Part shown: positions 11,996-22,915 of the stretch, one piece after another
Layout of the letters: each line of letters opens with the position of its first letter
Position numbering within the stretch: position 1 is the first letter of the stretch
Assembly (NCBI GenBank): GCA_028583685.1
Contig: JAMXIF010001253.1
Span: forward strand, 74,211,461-74,275,460
Direction of reading: 5' to 3'
Source of the DNA: Petaurus breviceps papuanus
Taxonomy: Eukaryota > Chordata > Mammalia > Diprotodontia > Petauridae
Length of the DNA: 64,000 nucleotides
Program-made: the position numbers and the translations under genes
The notes under the pieces: generated by a model
What the model was told of the DNA's origin: nothing
The model's input: the letters and a program-made list of their open reading frames with translations, nothing else
Database searches by the model: none

Positions 11996-11999
11996 TTCT

Positions 12000-12520
12000 T
12001 AGATTAGTCAATAAATGTCTTTGGGTATTTACTGTATGCAGAGTACTGCCCTTGGTACAATAGTTAAGGAAATGAAACTTATATAAATATAATTCCTTAA
12101 AAACCTTAACAAAGCAACATTTCACAGAAGGAAAATTAATATTATAGATGTAAAACCCTCTTGGAAATACATAAGATATATTTTGACTGCTTCCTGTTCT
12201 GAGGTGGAGGGTGGGGGGAAGTGTCTTTATCATTCATTGACACGGGTCTGCTACATGGAAATTAATTGCATAGGCTCTGAACCCAAATAAAAGTGTAATG
12301 AATTTGAGATAAGGTTAATCAGTAAAGGGCCCTGAAGGAGTTGGTTTGTGAAGTTGAGTTGGGAAGGATTTAAGGGGCATAGTATGATGAAGAGACTGGG
12401 GAGAGCTTTCTAGAGGAAGAAAATAATATGCAAACGTAAGGATTTGTGAATGAGCAAGTCTGGAAGGCACAGCAAGATCAGTTTAACAAAACTCAAAGGA
12501 AACAAGTAGGGTGTTTTCTG
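12000..12520 (-). repeat. L2 3' UTR remnant
   Basis: 'agtcaataaatgtctttggg' plus 'tatttactgtatgcagag' is the complement of an L2 3' end. The following sequence, including 'agagctttctagaggaagaa', resembles the antisense L2 3' UTR. Very diverged. Confidence 0.5.
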
Positions 12521-14025
12521 GTCCATTCCTGACTCAGATCGGTCCGGTTGGTCAAACCTGAGATTGGAATGAAATGGAATACCTGTAGACTATTTAACAT
12601 TTAACAAAAGATCTATTAACAGCAGGCAGAACCAAGATGGTGCAAAAAAGCCAGGTGGTTCTCTGAGCTTTCAAAGAATTCTGGAGTGACAGAACCCACA
12701 AAAAGAAGGAGTGAAACAATTTTCGAGCCCGAGATAACTTAGAAGGGCTTCAGGAAAGGTCTGTCTCACTTAAATAAAAAGAGAAACGCAGCCCAGAGCA
12801 GGCAATGTCTGGGCAAGCCATCTTATCAGCAACCAAGGCCCCACGGTCCTGCCTTAGCGGGCCAGCGGGCCAGCAGGATGGCTAGGAGGCCGGCAGCCCC
12901 AGTGCAGCAGGCAAACGGCCAATGCAGAATCATAGGCGAAACAGGCATAACCAGGATGGGCCACCCCAGCACAATGCACCAACCATGGAGGTCCCAGCTT
13001 AGGAAATCAGTGATGAGGCTCCTGCATCGAGTACAAGAAGCTGAGAACAATGCCCCCTGCACCCCAAGAGCAGAGATCGACTTTACAAGTCACCAAAAAG
13101 GTTAGAAAATCAGCACCAAAGAGGCCTAATCATAGGAAGCTATTGTGGCAACAGGGAAGATCAAAACACAAACTCACAAGAGGACCACAATGTCAAAATA
13201 CCTACATGCCAAGCCTCAAAGAGGAATATGAATTGAACTCAAAACCAAAAAGTCCTCTTGGAAGAGCTCAAAAAGCATTGTAAAAATCAAATAAGAGGTG
13301 TAGAAGAAGAACTGGGAAAAGAAATGACAGGTATGTAAAAGAATTGGGGGAAAAAGAGACAAGAGCTTAGAAAAGGAAGCACAAAAGCTGACTGCAGAAA
13401 ACAACTCCTTAAAAACAGAATTGTCCAAATGGAAAAGGAGGTAAAAGCTCACTGAAGATAATAATTCCTTAAGATTCCATTTATGGGCAAATGGAAGCTA
13501 ATGACTCTACGGGACATCAAGAATCAGTCAAACAAAATCAAAAGAATGAAAAAAAAATAGAAGAAAATGTAAAATACCTCATTGGAAAAACAACTGACCT
13601 GGAAAATAGATCCAGGAGAGATAATTTGAGTATTACTGGACTACCTGAAAGCCATGATCAAAAAAAGAGCCTGGATAAAATCTTTCAAGAAATTATCAAG
13701 GAAAAGTACTCTAATATCCTAGAACTAAAGGGTAAAATAGTAATTAAACGAATCACTTCCTGAAAGAGACCCCAAAATGAAAACTCCAAGGAATACTGCC
13801 AAATAATATCGAGGATTTGGAAGTTAGAAACAACCATCTACTGCATGTTCCCTAGAAAGAATAATTGAGATAAAACAAGATAAATTTTAACCAAATATCT
13901 AGAACTATCAGATGAAGAAAAAAATACTGCAAGTACCCAGAAGGAAACAATTCAAATATCTAGGAGCCACATAGTCTGGATTATGCAGGACATAGAAGCT
14001 TCTACATTAAAAGACCAGAGGGACT

Positions 14026-14100
14026 TACTAGCCTTGTGACCTTGGGCAAGTCACTTAACCCCAATTGCCCTGCCTTCCCCCCTCCAAAATGGCAAAAATA
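14026..14100 (+). mobile_element. 5'-truncated tRNA-type SINE inside L1 ORF1
   Basis: 'ctagccttgtgaccttgggc' then 'aagtcacttaaccccaattg' is the 3' half of the tRNA-derived SINE. The L1 text on either side reads 'aagaccagaggg' and 'aagatcaaaggg', probably the duplicated target after two or three substitutions. Confidence 0.75.
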
Positions 14101-14257
14101 AGATCAAAGGGCTGGGAATATGACATTCTAGAAGGCAAAGGACCATGGATTATAATCAAGAATCAACTATTCAACAAAATTAGGCATAATATTTCCAAGG
14201 AAAAAAAATGGATAATCAATGAAATAGGGGACTTTCAAATTTTTCTGATGAAAAGAC

Positions 14258-14401
14258 TGTATCCTTTTCAGATCATGATATGATATAAATTACATGTAAT
14301 AAAGGACCATGAAAGATCTAATTCTAAAGAATAAGTAGGTAAAACAGCAAATCATGAATAAATAATTTAATATAAGAGAATGAAAACAATGAGATAACAT
14401 A
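14258..14401 (+). repeat. 144 bp direct repeat, copy A (ORF2 sequence placed in ORF1)
   Basis: Identical to 15664-15807 except at 14281 (t here, c at 15687). Copy B sits in its natural place in the L1 endonuclease/early RT region. Copy A interrupts the end of ORF1, where the flanking text (up to 'gatgaaaagactg' and from 'caagactcaagagaagcata') would otherwise join. Confidence 0.9.
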
Positions 14402-14493
14402 ACAAAAAAAAAATCATTATTCAGATACAAGACTCAAGAGAAGCATAAAAAGGTAAACAGGAAAGAAAAAATTGTTATTCAATAAGATTAAAC

Positions 14494-14613
14494 CAGGGGG
14501 TGGGGAACCTGCAACTTCAAGTCCACATGTGGCCCTCTAGGTCCTCAAGTGTGGCACTTTGAACGAATCCTGTGATTTTATGTGGCCCCAAGGTAACAGG
14601 TTCTCCACCCCTG
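14494..14613. mobile_element. hAT-type MITE (120 bp)
   Basis: Terminal inverted repeats CAGGGGGTGGGGAACCTG and the complement of CAGGTTCTCCACCCCTG match at 16 or more positions and enclose 'cacatgtggccctctaggtc', a block I recognise from mammalian Charlie-like non-autonomous hATs. There is no transposase. The expected 8 bp target duplication is not clear, so this copy is old. It sits in the L1 region just after ORF1. Confidence 0.8.
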
Positions 14614-15029
14614 GTTGGATATAGGTTGGCTTTGATGTGATGATATAAAAAAATTAAGGGGTAAAAAAAGAATTGTACTGGGAGAAGAAGAAAGAGGGAG
14701 GCAGAATGGAGTAAATGATATCACATGAAGAGGGTGAATGACCTATTAGAGTAGATGGAAAGAAGAGAGGGGATTGAGCATTGTTTGAACCTTACTCTCA
14801 CTGGATTTGGCTCAAACTGGGAATAACAGACACACTCAGTTGGGTACAGAAATCTCTCTTACACTATAGGGAAGTAGGAGGGGAAGGGGAAAAGAAAAGG
14901 GGGGACTGATAGAAGGAAGGGCAGGATGAGGGAGGTCGTGGTCAGAAGCAAAACACTGGTTAGGAGGGACAAGGTGAAAGGAGAGAGAGAGAAAAGTATT
15001 AATGGGGGAAATAGGATGGAAGGAAACAC

Positions 15030-15545
15030 AGTAATCATAACTGTGAATGTGAATGGGAAGAACTCACCCATAAAACAGAAGCAACAGCAGAGTTGATTAA
15101 AAACCAAAATACTATGATATGTTCTTTACAAGAAATACATGTGAAGCAGATAGACAAATGGAATAAAAGTAAAAGGTTGGAAAATAATATATTTTACTTC
15201 AACTGAAGTAAAAAATAGCAGGGGCAGCAACCCTGATAGCAGACAAAGAAAAGGCAAAAATAGATCTAATTCAAAGAGACAAGGAAAGAAACTACACCTT
15301 GCTAAAAAGTACTATAAACTAAGAAGTAATATCAGTACTAAATATATATGCACCAAATGACAAAGCATTCAAATTTCTAAAGGAGAAGTTAAATAAGTTA
15401 CAGGAGGGAATAGAGGGCAAAACTATATTAGTAGGGGACCTCACCTGCCCCCACACAGAACTAGATAAATCTAACCACAAAATAAGCAAGAAAGAAGTTA
15501 AGGAGGTAAATAGAATTTTAGAAAAGTTACATATTAAAGACCTCT
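15030..15545 (+). pseudogene. L1 ORF2 endonuclease domain, broken
   Basis: The APE-type endonuclease of L1 nicks the target DNA. DNA reading 'gatatgttctttacaagaaa' (YVLYKK for the family's LQETH-like motif) is followed by text for the region ending in a V/LGD-like motif ('attagtaggggacctcacct', 15427). The frame carries several stops. It covers about the first 180 codons of ORF2. Confidence 0.75.
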
Positions 15546-15663
15546 GAAGAAAATTGAACAGGGATAGAAAGTAATATACCATTTTCTCAATGAAACACAA
15601 AAACTGTCCACGTATTAAGACATAAAATCTCACAATCAAATGAAGAAAGGCAGAAATATCAAA

Positions 15664-15807
15664 TGTATCCTTTTCAGATCATGATACGATATAAATTACA
15701 TGTAATAAAGGACCATGAAAGATCTAATTCTAAAGAATAAGTAGGTAAAACAGCAAATCATGAATAAATAATTTAATATAAGAGAATGAAAACAATGAGA
15801 TAACATA
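15664..15807 (+). repeat. 144 bp direct repeat, copy B (native ORF2 position)
   Basis: The partner of 14258-14401 at an offset of exactly 1406 bases. Its flanks ('gaaaggcagaaatatcaaa' on the left and 'ccaaaatttatg' on the right) continue the L1 ORF2 text, so this is the original location. Confidence 0.9.
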
Positions 15808-16121
15808 CCAAAATTTATGAAATATAGACAAAGCAGTACTTGGAGGAAATTTTGTATCTCCAAATGCTTACTTAAATAGAATTGAGAAATAACAGATAGA
15901 GGCATGAAACAGAAAAAAATACTGAAGAAAATATTTATAACAACTCTTTTCTGGGGGCAAAGAATTAAGAGATTGAGGTGATGGAATACTATTGTGCTGT
16001 AAGAAATGATGGGCAGGATGCCCTTGGAAAAACTTGGAAAGACTTACATGAGCTGATGCAAAATGAAATGTACTGTGTATAAATTAAGAATAATACTTTT
16101 AAATGATCAGTTGTGAACAAC

Positions 16122-17683
16122 TAATAGCAAGCAAAGAAGTACTTAATGCCTTGTTTCAACTATTTAATTATTTAGCACCTTGTTTTGGTTCAAGTTTCTT
16201 TTAAGCCATGTGTAGCAACAAGCACCCCAGTGTCCCCAGGGTGGCTGCTCACACAGGTTCTTAGATCTGCTTTGATAAAAGAAAGCAACTCAAAATGGGT
16301 TAACAAGCTTACTTTAATCAGTCAAACATATATCGTTTACCTCGTTCAGGGGAAAAAGGTCAGCACCCTGAACTTCCAAGTATACAGGCAGAATAATCAA
16401 GACAGAAACAGATCAAGTAGACAGCTTTCCAAACTGTCCAACCATTACATCCATACCAAATCAATATCTTGGTTTTTCAAAGCCGGGGGGCTCTGGACAA
16501 CGGCTTCCCAGAATCCATATCAAATCACAGAACACTTCTCAAAGTGAGCCCCAAAACAAAGCTACACATCAGGGCTTATATAGCCTTCTCCTGGCTCAGA
16601 GAATGTAACAACCTTATTGACTCACTGGCCAATCAAGAAGCATCTACTGAAAAACAAGCCTCCCACCCCAGGCTTCAGGTGCACTTTAGCCTAGGGGCAG
16701 GGAAGATCTTCAAATTTACATTCCCATTACACTATGTTTAGATCAAATCTTTGTTAAGAAACAGAACTTGTGAACCCCACAACTTGTGATCCCCCAATTT
16801 GTGAACCCCTGTCGCTGATGCAACAGGAAGGGGAGGAGCTAATGACCATATATAAAGGAGAAGCCCAAGCTGGGAGAAAGCAGAACTGAGAAGAGAACTC
16901 TTGTGGTGGCAGAGTTGAGAAGAAGAAAACTTATGGTATCCCATCTATGTTTGTCTGTTCTGTTTGTGTTGATTTTTGTTTGTGATACTTTGTACAGAAG
17001 CCCTGGAACCTTACTGGAAGCTCTGAAAGAGGATTTTCTGGTTGTCTATTTACAGAAGTCCTGGAGGAGGGTTTTGGAGGTCCTGAGACTTTACCAATGA
17101 CCTCTCAGACCTTGCTTGTGGGTCTGTGTTGATTTCTATGCTGATGATTTGTGCTGACCTGTTGGATCTTGTTTGTGGGTCTGTGTTGATTTCACAGGCA
17201 GATAGTGAATTGATAATGGTGTCAGCAATGTGCATGAATGTTGTTTTGGCTTGCTAAGCTCTGCCTACCTTTGAATCCAGGTGACAGTTGGGTAGATTCA
17301 GGCAGGAGCAGGGACCATGGAAGAGGAAATATGGAAAAGACCTCTTCTTGGGTACTTAATGCTGACTGAGAAGATCATGATTTACTGTGACCTAGGGGTG
17401 GAGAACTTTGACCTTTGTACTCTGTGTCCCTTAAGGAGGCTTGCTCTTTAAGGATGATGGAGTTAAGGACTTACTGAATCATATCTTTTGCTTAAAACTA
17501 TGTGGCCACTTTATTGATAAAGTGCTATGTTATAACACTGTGAATGCTGTACTTTGGTTTCTGTGAATGTTTTGCTTTAATTTACTGCTGAATAAATAGA
17601 GAATTCACTGTACTACATAATCAGAACTTTAAAGCTGTTCATAGCAGCAGTCCTCTGGAAAGCTGCTCATGCTTGGCTTTACA
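16122..17683 (+). mobile_element. solo LTR of an endogenous retrovirus, family A
   Basis: A fossil LTR flanked by a perfect 5 bp target duplication ACAAC (16117-16121 and 17684-17688) that splits the L1 3' end. It has a TATA box (about 16850, 'tatataaagg') and AATAAA at 17591-17596, and it ends in ..TTTACA. A second LTR sits inside it (16211-16731), so the family's own sequence is about 1.0 kb. It is clearly the same family as 39546-40799 (shared text: 'actttgtacagaagccctgg', 'gtcctggaggagggttttgg', 'tgatttactgtgacctag'). No internal viral genes remain, which is the usual outcome of LTR-LTR recombination. Confidence 0.88.
16211..16731 (-). mobile_element. solo LTR, family B, nested in the family A LTR
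   Basis: 521 bp, with TG..CA ends on the minus strand (TGTAATGGGAATG at the right end, GTTGCTACA at the left). Flanks CCATG and CTATG are a 5 bp target duplication with one difference. A TATA-like 'gctatataagccc' lies near 16571-16585 on the minus strand. Its start, including 'gaagatcttccctgcccct', matches the LTRs at 33109 and 52272. The 120- and 90-codon frames across it are not genes. It is a fossil without internal genes. Confidence 0.87.
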
Positions 17684-17790
17684 ACAACTAAGCTATTCTC
17701 AGCAATACAATGATCCAAGACAGCTCGGAAGGACTTATGATGAAAAATGCTATCCATTCCCAGAGAAGGAATTGATGATGTCTCATCCTC

Positions 17791-18440
17791 ATTTCCTGTC
17801 AGTTGTCAATAATTATAGCTGTTGGGACAACTGCAGGGTTCAACTGCAGGGACAACTTCTAGGCTACATCTCCAGTGCCATTTGCTTCCCAAGATGATGA
17901 TGAGTACTGGGCTGAAAGTAATTCTATTCCAGAGGCTTTTGGGTCCAGGATCCTAGGCTGTTTCCATCAGAATATGAGGGGAGGTGGTGGTCAAGTTGTA
18001 TGGATGTCAAGTTGTGTGGATGGTCAACTGGTAGTCTTCCTTTCCTGGCACGTTTGCCTCCCTATACCTTCAGTGTGCCAACTGCTTCAGCTAGACTAGT
18101 CCACTGGTCATATGGATAAAGTTGGTTTTCTTTTGGTAAGGTTGACTGGCCCCTCTCCACCGGAGTTTCTTCTTTAGATTATAGCTGTGAAGATTAGTCT
18201 AGAAAGGACATTAGTAGTCTCAGAGGTGCTATCACTCCCATGGCTCTTGTGTTCATTTACCCTTTGGTGGCAGGTGGTCAGCAATTATTGATGGTGGTGA
18301 TGAGGAAGATGGGCTACTTCTTCACAATGATTTCTTCCCTCAGTGATGCTTCAAGAGTTGAACAGGAAGCAAATTTGTTGGTTTGGGTAACAACTACCAT
18401 TCCTAAAGCTCTTGAGCTCAATATCCTGGGATGAATATCA
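17791..18440. other. unassigned DNA between L1 and L2
   Basis: No family recognised. Several open frames of 60-75 codons occur on the plus strand (for example 17875-18099 and 18240-18434) without known domains. It may be a decayed element or unique sequence. Its GC content is somewhat higher than that of its neighbours. Confidence 0.35.
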
Positions 18441-19434
18441 TTTTGACAGCAGTGTGGATGATAAATTTGAGAGGAGAGAAACTGGATATAGTCAGATCAA
18501 TTAGGAGGTTATTGCAATAATTCAAATGAGAGGTAATAGGGAACTGAACTAGGAAGAATACCAGGGGAACTAAGAGAAGAAAACAGATATGATAGATGTT
18601 GTAGTAATTGAAAAATGAGATTTGACAACTGACAGGAAATCAGGATAAGAGGTAATGAAGAGCTGAAGATTACTCTGAGGTTGGAAACCTGTATGACTAG
18701 ATAGTTGGTTTTGTGATTAGAAGAAATATAGAAATTCAGAAAGGAGTGGTTTTGTGGGGAGATAATGATTTCTGTGCTGGAAATGTTATGTTTAAGATGT
18801 CTATGGAATGAGGTGGAGATTCATTACAGGCAGTTGGTGATATGGAACTGGGGCTACACTCAAGCAAAAATGTCTGAGAAATAGATGATAATACAGGAAA
18901 GAAATTTGAAAAGGAGCAACCAGTCAAGTAGGAAGGAAATTAGGAGAGAGACATATCATGAAGATCCAGTGAGGAAAGAGCATCCAGCAAAGAGGGTAGT
19001 CATCAGTGTGAAATCCTAGAGAAAGGTTAAAAACAATGAGAACCGAAAAGAGTCTTTAAAAGGTTTAATGACTAAGAAAGCTTGGGTAGCCTTCAAAAGA
19101 GTCATTTCAGTCAAGTACTGAGGTCAGCAACCAGATTTCAAGGGATTGAGAAGATAGTATGAGGATTGAAAGGGTGGTATGAAGCGGAGATAACTAGTAG
19201 AGACAACAGGTAGGAACCACAAATGATGATAAGTTGAGCAGGGCAGAAGGGTCAAGGGAAGATGTTTTATAAGAATAGGAAAGATCTGGATGTGTTTGTA
19301 GGGAACAGGTTAGGAGGTAGTGATAAAAAAAAAAAACAAACAAAGATCACAAGGAGTGAAGGGGAGACCAAAGGGGGAAATTTATGGAGGAGACACTAGA
19401 GATGAGAAGGTATAGTGGCAAGAGAATAAATAGA

Positions 19435-19588
19435 GGGGAGGCCAGGTAGCACAGTGAATAAGAGCACTGGCTCCAGTGTCGGGAGGACCTGGAGATCGAA
19501 TCCCGGGCTCAGACACTTAGCACTACCCAGAAACACCTGGCTGTGTAACCTTGAGCAAGTTACTTAACCCCAATTGCTTTAAAAAAAA
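19435..19588 (+). mobile_element. tRNA-derived SINE in L2
   Basis: A full SINE (head 'gccaggtagcacagtgaata', end 'cttaaccccaattgctttaa' plus A-tail) flanked by a perfect 12 bp duplication AGAATAAATAGA at 19423-19434 and 19589-19600. Confidence 0.92.
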
Positions 19589-19849
19589 AGAATAAATAGA
19601 ATAAGTCTTTGAAAGGATGAAGATTACTTTTCCCTCTGAGACTAGAGCAAATCAAGATAGAAGACAGGAGATGTTAAAGTAACTTGATATATAAAATTAG
19701 GGAGAAGGAATTAATAATGAATGGCCTCAATTTTCTTGGTGAAGTATGAGCCAAGGTCCTCTTTTGATGGAGTGGGGACAGGGGTTGGTAAAGGTGGCTA
19801 AAGAAAAGCAGAGAAGTTTTGTAATTGATACTGTAAGAAAGACCATAGA

Positions 19850-20963
19850 TCGCTTTAATTTCCTTCTCTGAAAACTGCCTGTTCATATCCTTTGACCATT
19901 TATCAACTGGGGAATGACTTGTATTCTTATAAATTTGACTCAGTTCTCTGTATATTTTAGAGATGAGTCCTTTGTCAGAGACATAGGTTGTAAAGATTCT
20001 TTCCCAATTAAAGCTATCTATAAGCACATGAAGAAATGCTCTAATTCACTATTGATTAGAGAAATGCAAATCAAAACAACTCTGAGGTACCACATCTCAC
20101 CAGTCAGATTGGCTAAGATGACAAAACAGGAAAATGACAAATGCTGGAGAGGATGTGGGCAAACTGGAACACTAATGCATTGTTGGTGGAGCTGTGAACT
20201 GATCCAGCCTTTCTGGAGAGCAATCTGGAACTATGCCCAAAGGGCTATAAATACTTTCATACCCTTTGATCCAGCAATACCACTCCTAGGGTTATATCCC
20301 AAAGAGATCATAGAAATGGGAGAAAGACCCATATGTACAAAAATGTTTATAGTAGCTCTTTTTGTTGTGGCAAAGAATTGGAAATCAAGGGGGTGTCCAT
20401 CAATTGGGGAATGGCTGAACAAGTTGTGGTATATGCATGTTATGGAATATTACTGTGCTGTAAGAAATGGGGAGCAGGCGGTCTTCATATTTACCTGGAG
20501 AGGCTTAAAAGAACTGATGCTGAGTGAGAAGAGTAGAACCAGGAGGAATTTGTACACAATTATGGACACAACATATGTGTGATGACCAACTTTGATAGAC
20601 TGGACTCTTCTCAACAATGCAGGGACATAAGTCAATCCCAAAAGACACATGATGGAGAGAAAAACGTGCATCCAGAGAAAGAACTAGAAAGAACTAAATT
20701 TATATCCAGATGGAAGCAAAATACCTGATCTTTTTTGTTCTTTTATTTGATTTTATGTCCTCTATACCATTTTTCATCCCAGCTGGTACAATCCATCCTT
20801 ATAACCTGACCATTGTATAATGTGAAAGTATCTACAGATCCTATACTTGATTATAAGACGCCATGGGGGGGAGGGGACAAAATGTGAAATTCAAGGAATT
20901 GTGGAATTGAATCCTGTAAATTAAAAGGAAACAAACAAATTAATAAATTAAAGAATTAAAAAA
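19850..20963 (+). mobile_element. young L1 3' end with 5' inversion (twin priming)
   Basis: Flanked by a perfect 15 bp target duplication AAGAAAGACCATAGA (19835-19849 and 20964-20978). The first 160 bases (19850 to about 20009) are L1 ORF2 sequence in reverse orientation; on the minus strand they read [19 protein letters not shown] and then [12 protein letters not shown]. From about 20002 the sequence runs forward through the ORF2 C-terminus and 3' UTR to an A-rich tail. The two parts are neighbours in a normal L1 and meet at the short shared motif 'aattaaagc'. This is the textbook twin-priming arrangement. Confidence 0.93.
20010..20582 (+). CDS. L1 ORF2 C-terminal fragment (open)
   Basis: The last ~190 residues of the L1 reverse transcriptase protein are open to the natural stop. 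Landmarks are [36 protein letters not shown], the cysteine-containing C-terminal domain, and [16 protein letters not shown]. The open frame formally begins at 19914, but its first ~30 codons come from the inverted segment and are not L1 protein. It is a dead 5'-truncated copy without promoter or RT core. The openness only shows that the insertion is fairly recent. Confidence 0.88.
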   Translation, partial: KAIYKHMKKCSNSLLIREMQIKTTLRYHISPVRLAKMTKQENDKCWRGCGQTGTLMHCWWSCELIQPFWRAIWNYAQRAINTFIPFDPAIPLLGLYPKEIIEMGERPICTKMFIVALFVVAKNWKSRGCPSIGEWLNKLWYMHVMEYYCAVRNGEQAVFIFTWRGLKELMLSEKSRTRRNLYTIMDTTYV

Positions 20964-21834
20964 AAGAAAGACCATAGACAACTTGTCAGGGAAGAGTGAA
21001 CCACTGGTTTCATAAAATTTATTTTTAAATATTATTTCTTCCAAAAATGCTTAGCAGTGCAGGAAAAAAATGAATGATGGGGTTAATTCAGGGTTGAAGT
21101 TTGGAAAGGGAAGAATGAAGGTAGGACAAAGAGGAACAGGATTGTAGAGGAGAGGATGATGTCAAGTTTGTTTAACTATAGCATCAAGATTTCAGAGAGA
21201 GGAAAGCAAAATCAAAGCAGAGACAAAGAGGGGCTAGAATGACTGGAGGTTGTAGTGATGACAATGGATCGATTAGGAGGCAGGGAGACACAAGGGAAAA
21301 TGAAGTATAACCCAAGCTTCCAAGACTGAGGCATTTTGGATGCTACCATATATGCAGAAGAAGGCTCCTGTTTGGTGGTTACAGGGGAAGAGTAAGTTAT
21401 GATCAAATAGAGAATTTTCATTTTCAGGCTCAGTCATGGACTTGTGGGTAATGATGGGATGAAGAATATGACTGTATGATCCAGGTGGAGTAACAACATA
21501 GGCCATAGGTACTGAAGGGTCGAAGAACTAAAAAGTAAAGCTGTTTGAGTAAATATAAAAATGTATCAAAATCCCCAAGGCTAAAAGTTGGATTTGGTCT
21601 GAAGAGAGATAAATTGGGTACTGAGAAAGAAGAGTTACTTGGAGGCTGGTAGATAAGTGATGCCAGAATCTCGCCAAGGTCATATATCTGAATGGAATGC
21701 ATCATAAAGGGAGAGGTTGCTAAGGAATGGTAGAAGATAGGGATAGAAGAGAGGGGTCTAAAAACAGTAATGAGGAACATAGAATATGGATATTCCTCCT
21801 GGTCCAATGTCATGTATGTGTGAACGAATTTGAG

Positions 21835-21960
21835 ACATTAGACACGTCATGTCAATTCTTTGAGACTCTGTTTCCTCAGCCATAAAAATAGACTTGTATG
21901 TCCTACATCCTAGAGCTATTGTTAGTGCTTTGCAAATTATAAAAGTGAGCTGTTGTAACT
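21835..21960 (+). repeat. MIR fragment
   Basis: 'tgagactctgtttcctcagc' and 'tattgttagtgctttgcaaa' match the middle and 3' part of MIR. Confidence 0.6.
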
Positions 21961-22620
21961 GTGTTAGAATTTGGTGTGGTTCTCTATTTGATTTGTTACT
22001 TACTTGCTTGTTATCATTGATTTGTCTCCATCATTTAATTAATTTATCTCCTATAGTTACAAAACTAAAACCTGGCAACCCAGGTCTAAATCCTTAGTTG
22101 TATTCAGATAGCACAACAGGATTGTTAATATTTTTTATTTTGTAACACAGTAAATAAACAAACATGTCTCCCATTTTTTATTCTGAACTATTTTTCAATC
22201 ATTTTTGGAAACTTCAGTAAATGAGAAGTCCTGTCTCTAGATTTGGGCTTCCCTAATCCCATCTTTTGGCCACAAATTATAACTATTAGCAAGAGTTTCC
22301 TCTTCTAGGAACCACTTTTCATCCTAAACATAAGATTTTAATGGGGTGTGTGTGTCTGTGTGTGTGTTTAAGAGATTAAGACAACATTGCTGAGAGCCAT
22401 AAGAAACATGGAAGAATTCTTGAAACCAAAAATTTACTTGAAGCCATTACTGAAATTCTATCTATCCATCTTCTATATTTTAAGTGCCTCTTAGTGTTTT
22501 TTTATCTAAAAGCTTTGAAGTAATTGACAAATATTCTCACTAATTGTCAGATTCAGAACATGGATTGTTTGGGAAAAATCAATTGAAGGATTCCCGGGAG
22601 TTGGAAATGGAGTTCATTTA
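21961..22620. other. unassigned DNA
   Basis: No gene or clear element. A short (GT)n run lies near 22347-22368. Confidence 0.4.
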
Positions 22621-22784
22621 ATTCTGTTCAACAAATTCACTGGGTGCCTATATTAGTCAATCTCTTAGCTTTTCTCAAGGATCCCTTATGGGCTAGATAC
22701 TATGCTAGGTTCTAGTGACACAAAGACAAAATTAACATTCTTTAAGTGAAAATGTGTTCATATATAAAGTAGTTACATGCTAAA

Positions 22785-22915
22785 TTTTATATATATATAT
22801 ACATATATACACACACATATGCGTGTATGTGTGTGTATACCTGGCATATATCTATATCTATACATATCTGGTAAATATAAATATATACATGGTAAATACA
22901 AATATATACAAAGTA
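22785..22915. repeat. TA/TATACA-rich simple repeat
   Basis: Alternating TA, TATACA and TATC units split the L2 remnant. Possible cruciform or slippage site. Confidence 0.8.

Larger units (their letters stand above)
13185..14480 (+). pseudogene. L1 ORF1 (RNA-binding protein), broken
   Basis: L1 ORF1p is the coiled-coil trimer that coats L1 RNA. The best-preserved part is 13491-13763, which reads IEENVKYLIGKTTDLENRS and then RRDNLSITGLPES. That is the hinge from coiled coil to RRM, and the same motif is in the HAL1 at 27.0-28.1 kb. The C-terminal domain is readable near 14120-14250 (KKWIINEIGDFQIFLMKR). Stops and frameshifts occur upstream of residue 1 of the 13491 frame and after 13763, and a SINE and a 144 bp duplication interrupt the C-terminal region. 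Confidence 0.8.
12615..17790 (+). mobile_element. L1 LINE, internally deleted, hosting four later insertions
   Basis: The 5' UTR begins about 12615 with 'cagaaccaagatggtgc', the usual L1 start, and is GC-richer than its surroundings (12780-13080). ORF1 sequence runs about 13185-14480, a purine-rich inter-ORF region about 14640-15030, then the ORF2 endonuclease and early RT part (15030-15930). The sequence then jumps to the last part of ORF2 ('ctattgtgctgtaagaaatg', about 15990) and the 3' end, which resumes after an LTR at 17684-17790 with 'aatgatccaagacagctcgg' and 'gatgaaaaatgctatcc'. Most of the RT domain is missing. Later arrivals are a SINE (14026), a hAT MITE (14494) and an LTR (16122) that itself carries another LTR. 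Neither ORF is open. Confidence 0.85.
18445..21815 (-). mobile_element. L2 LINE, long antisense copy with two nested elements
   Basis: Antisense L2 throughout. The 3' half is at 18500-19260 ('gttattgcaataattcaaat', 'gattactctgaggttggaaa', 'atgtttaagatgtctatgga', 'cagcaaccagatttcaaggg'). The endonuclease domain is at 21430-21813 on the minus strand, where LIYQPPSNSS and FSLGDF correspond to the family's IYRPP and LGDFN motifs. The total is about 2.1 kb after removing a SINE (19435) and an L1 (19850). The reading frame is decayed. It is one of the oldest and longest elements in the window. Confidence 0.8.

Noticed and set aside
19914-20582. A 222-codon protein as a single gene
   Set aside because: The first ~30 codons come from the inverted L1 segment; only the rest is L1 ORF2 C-terminus.
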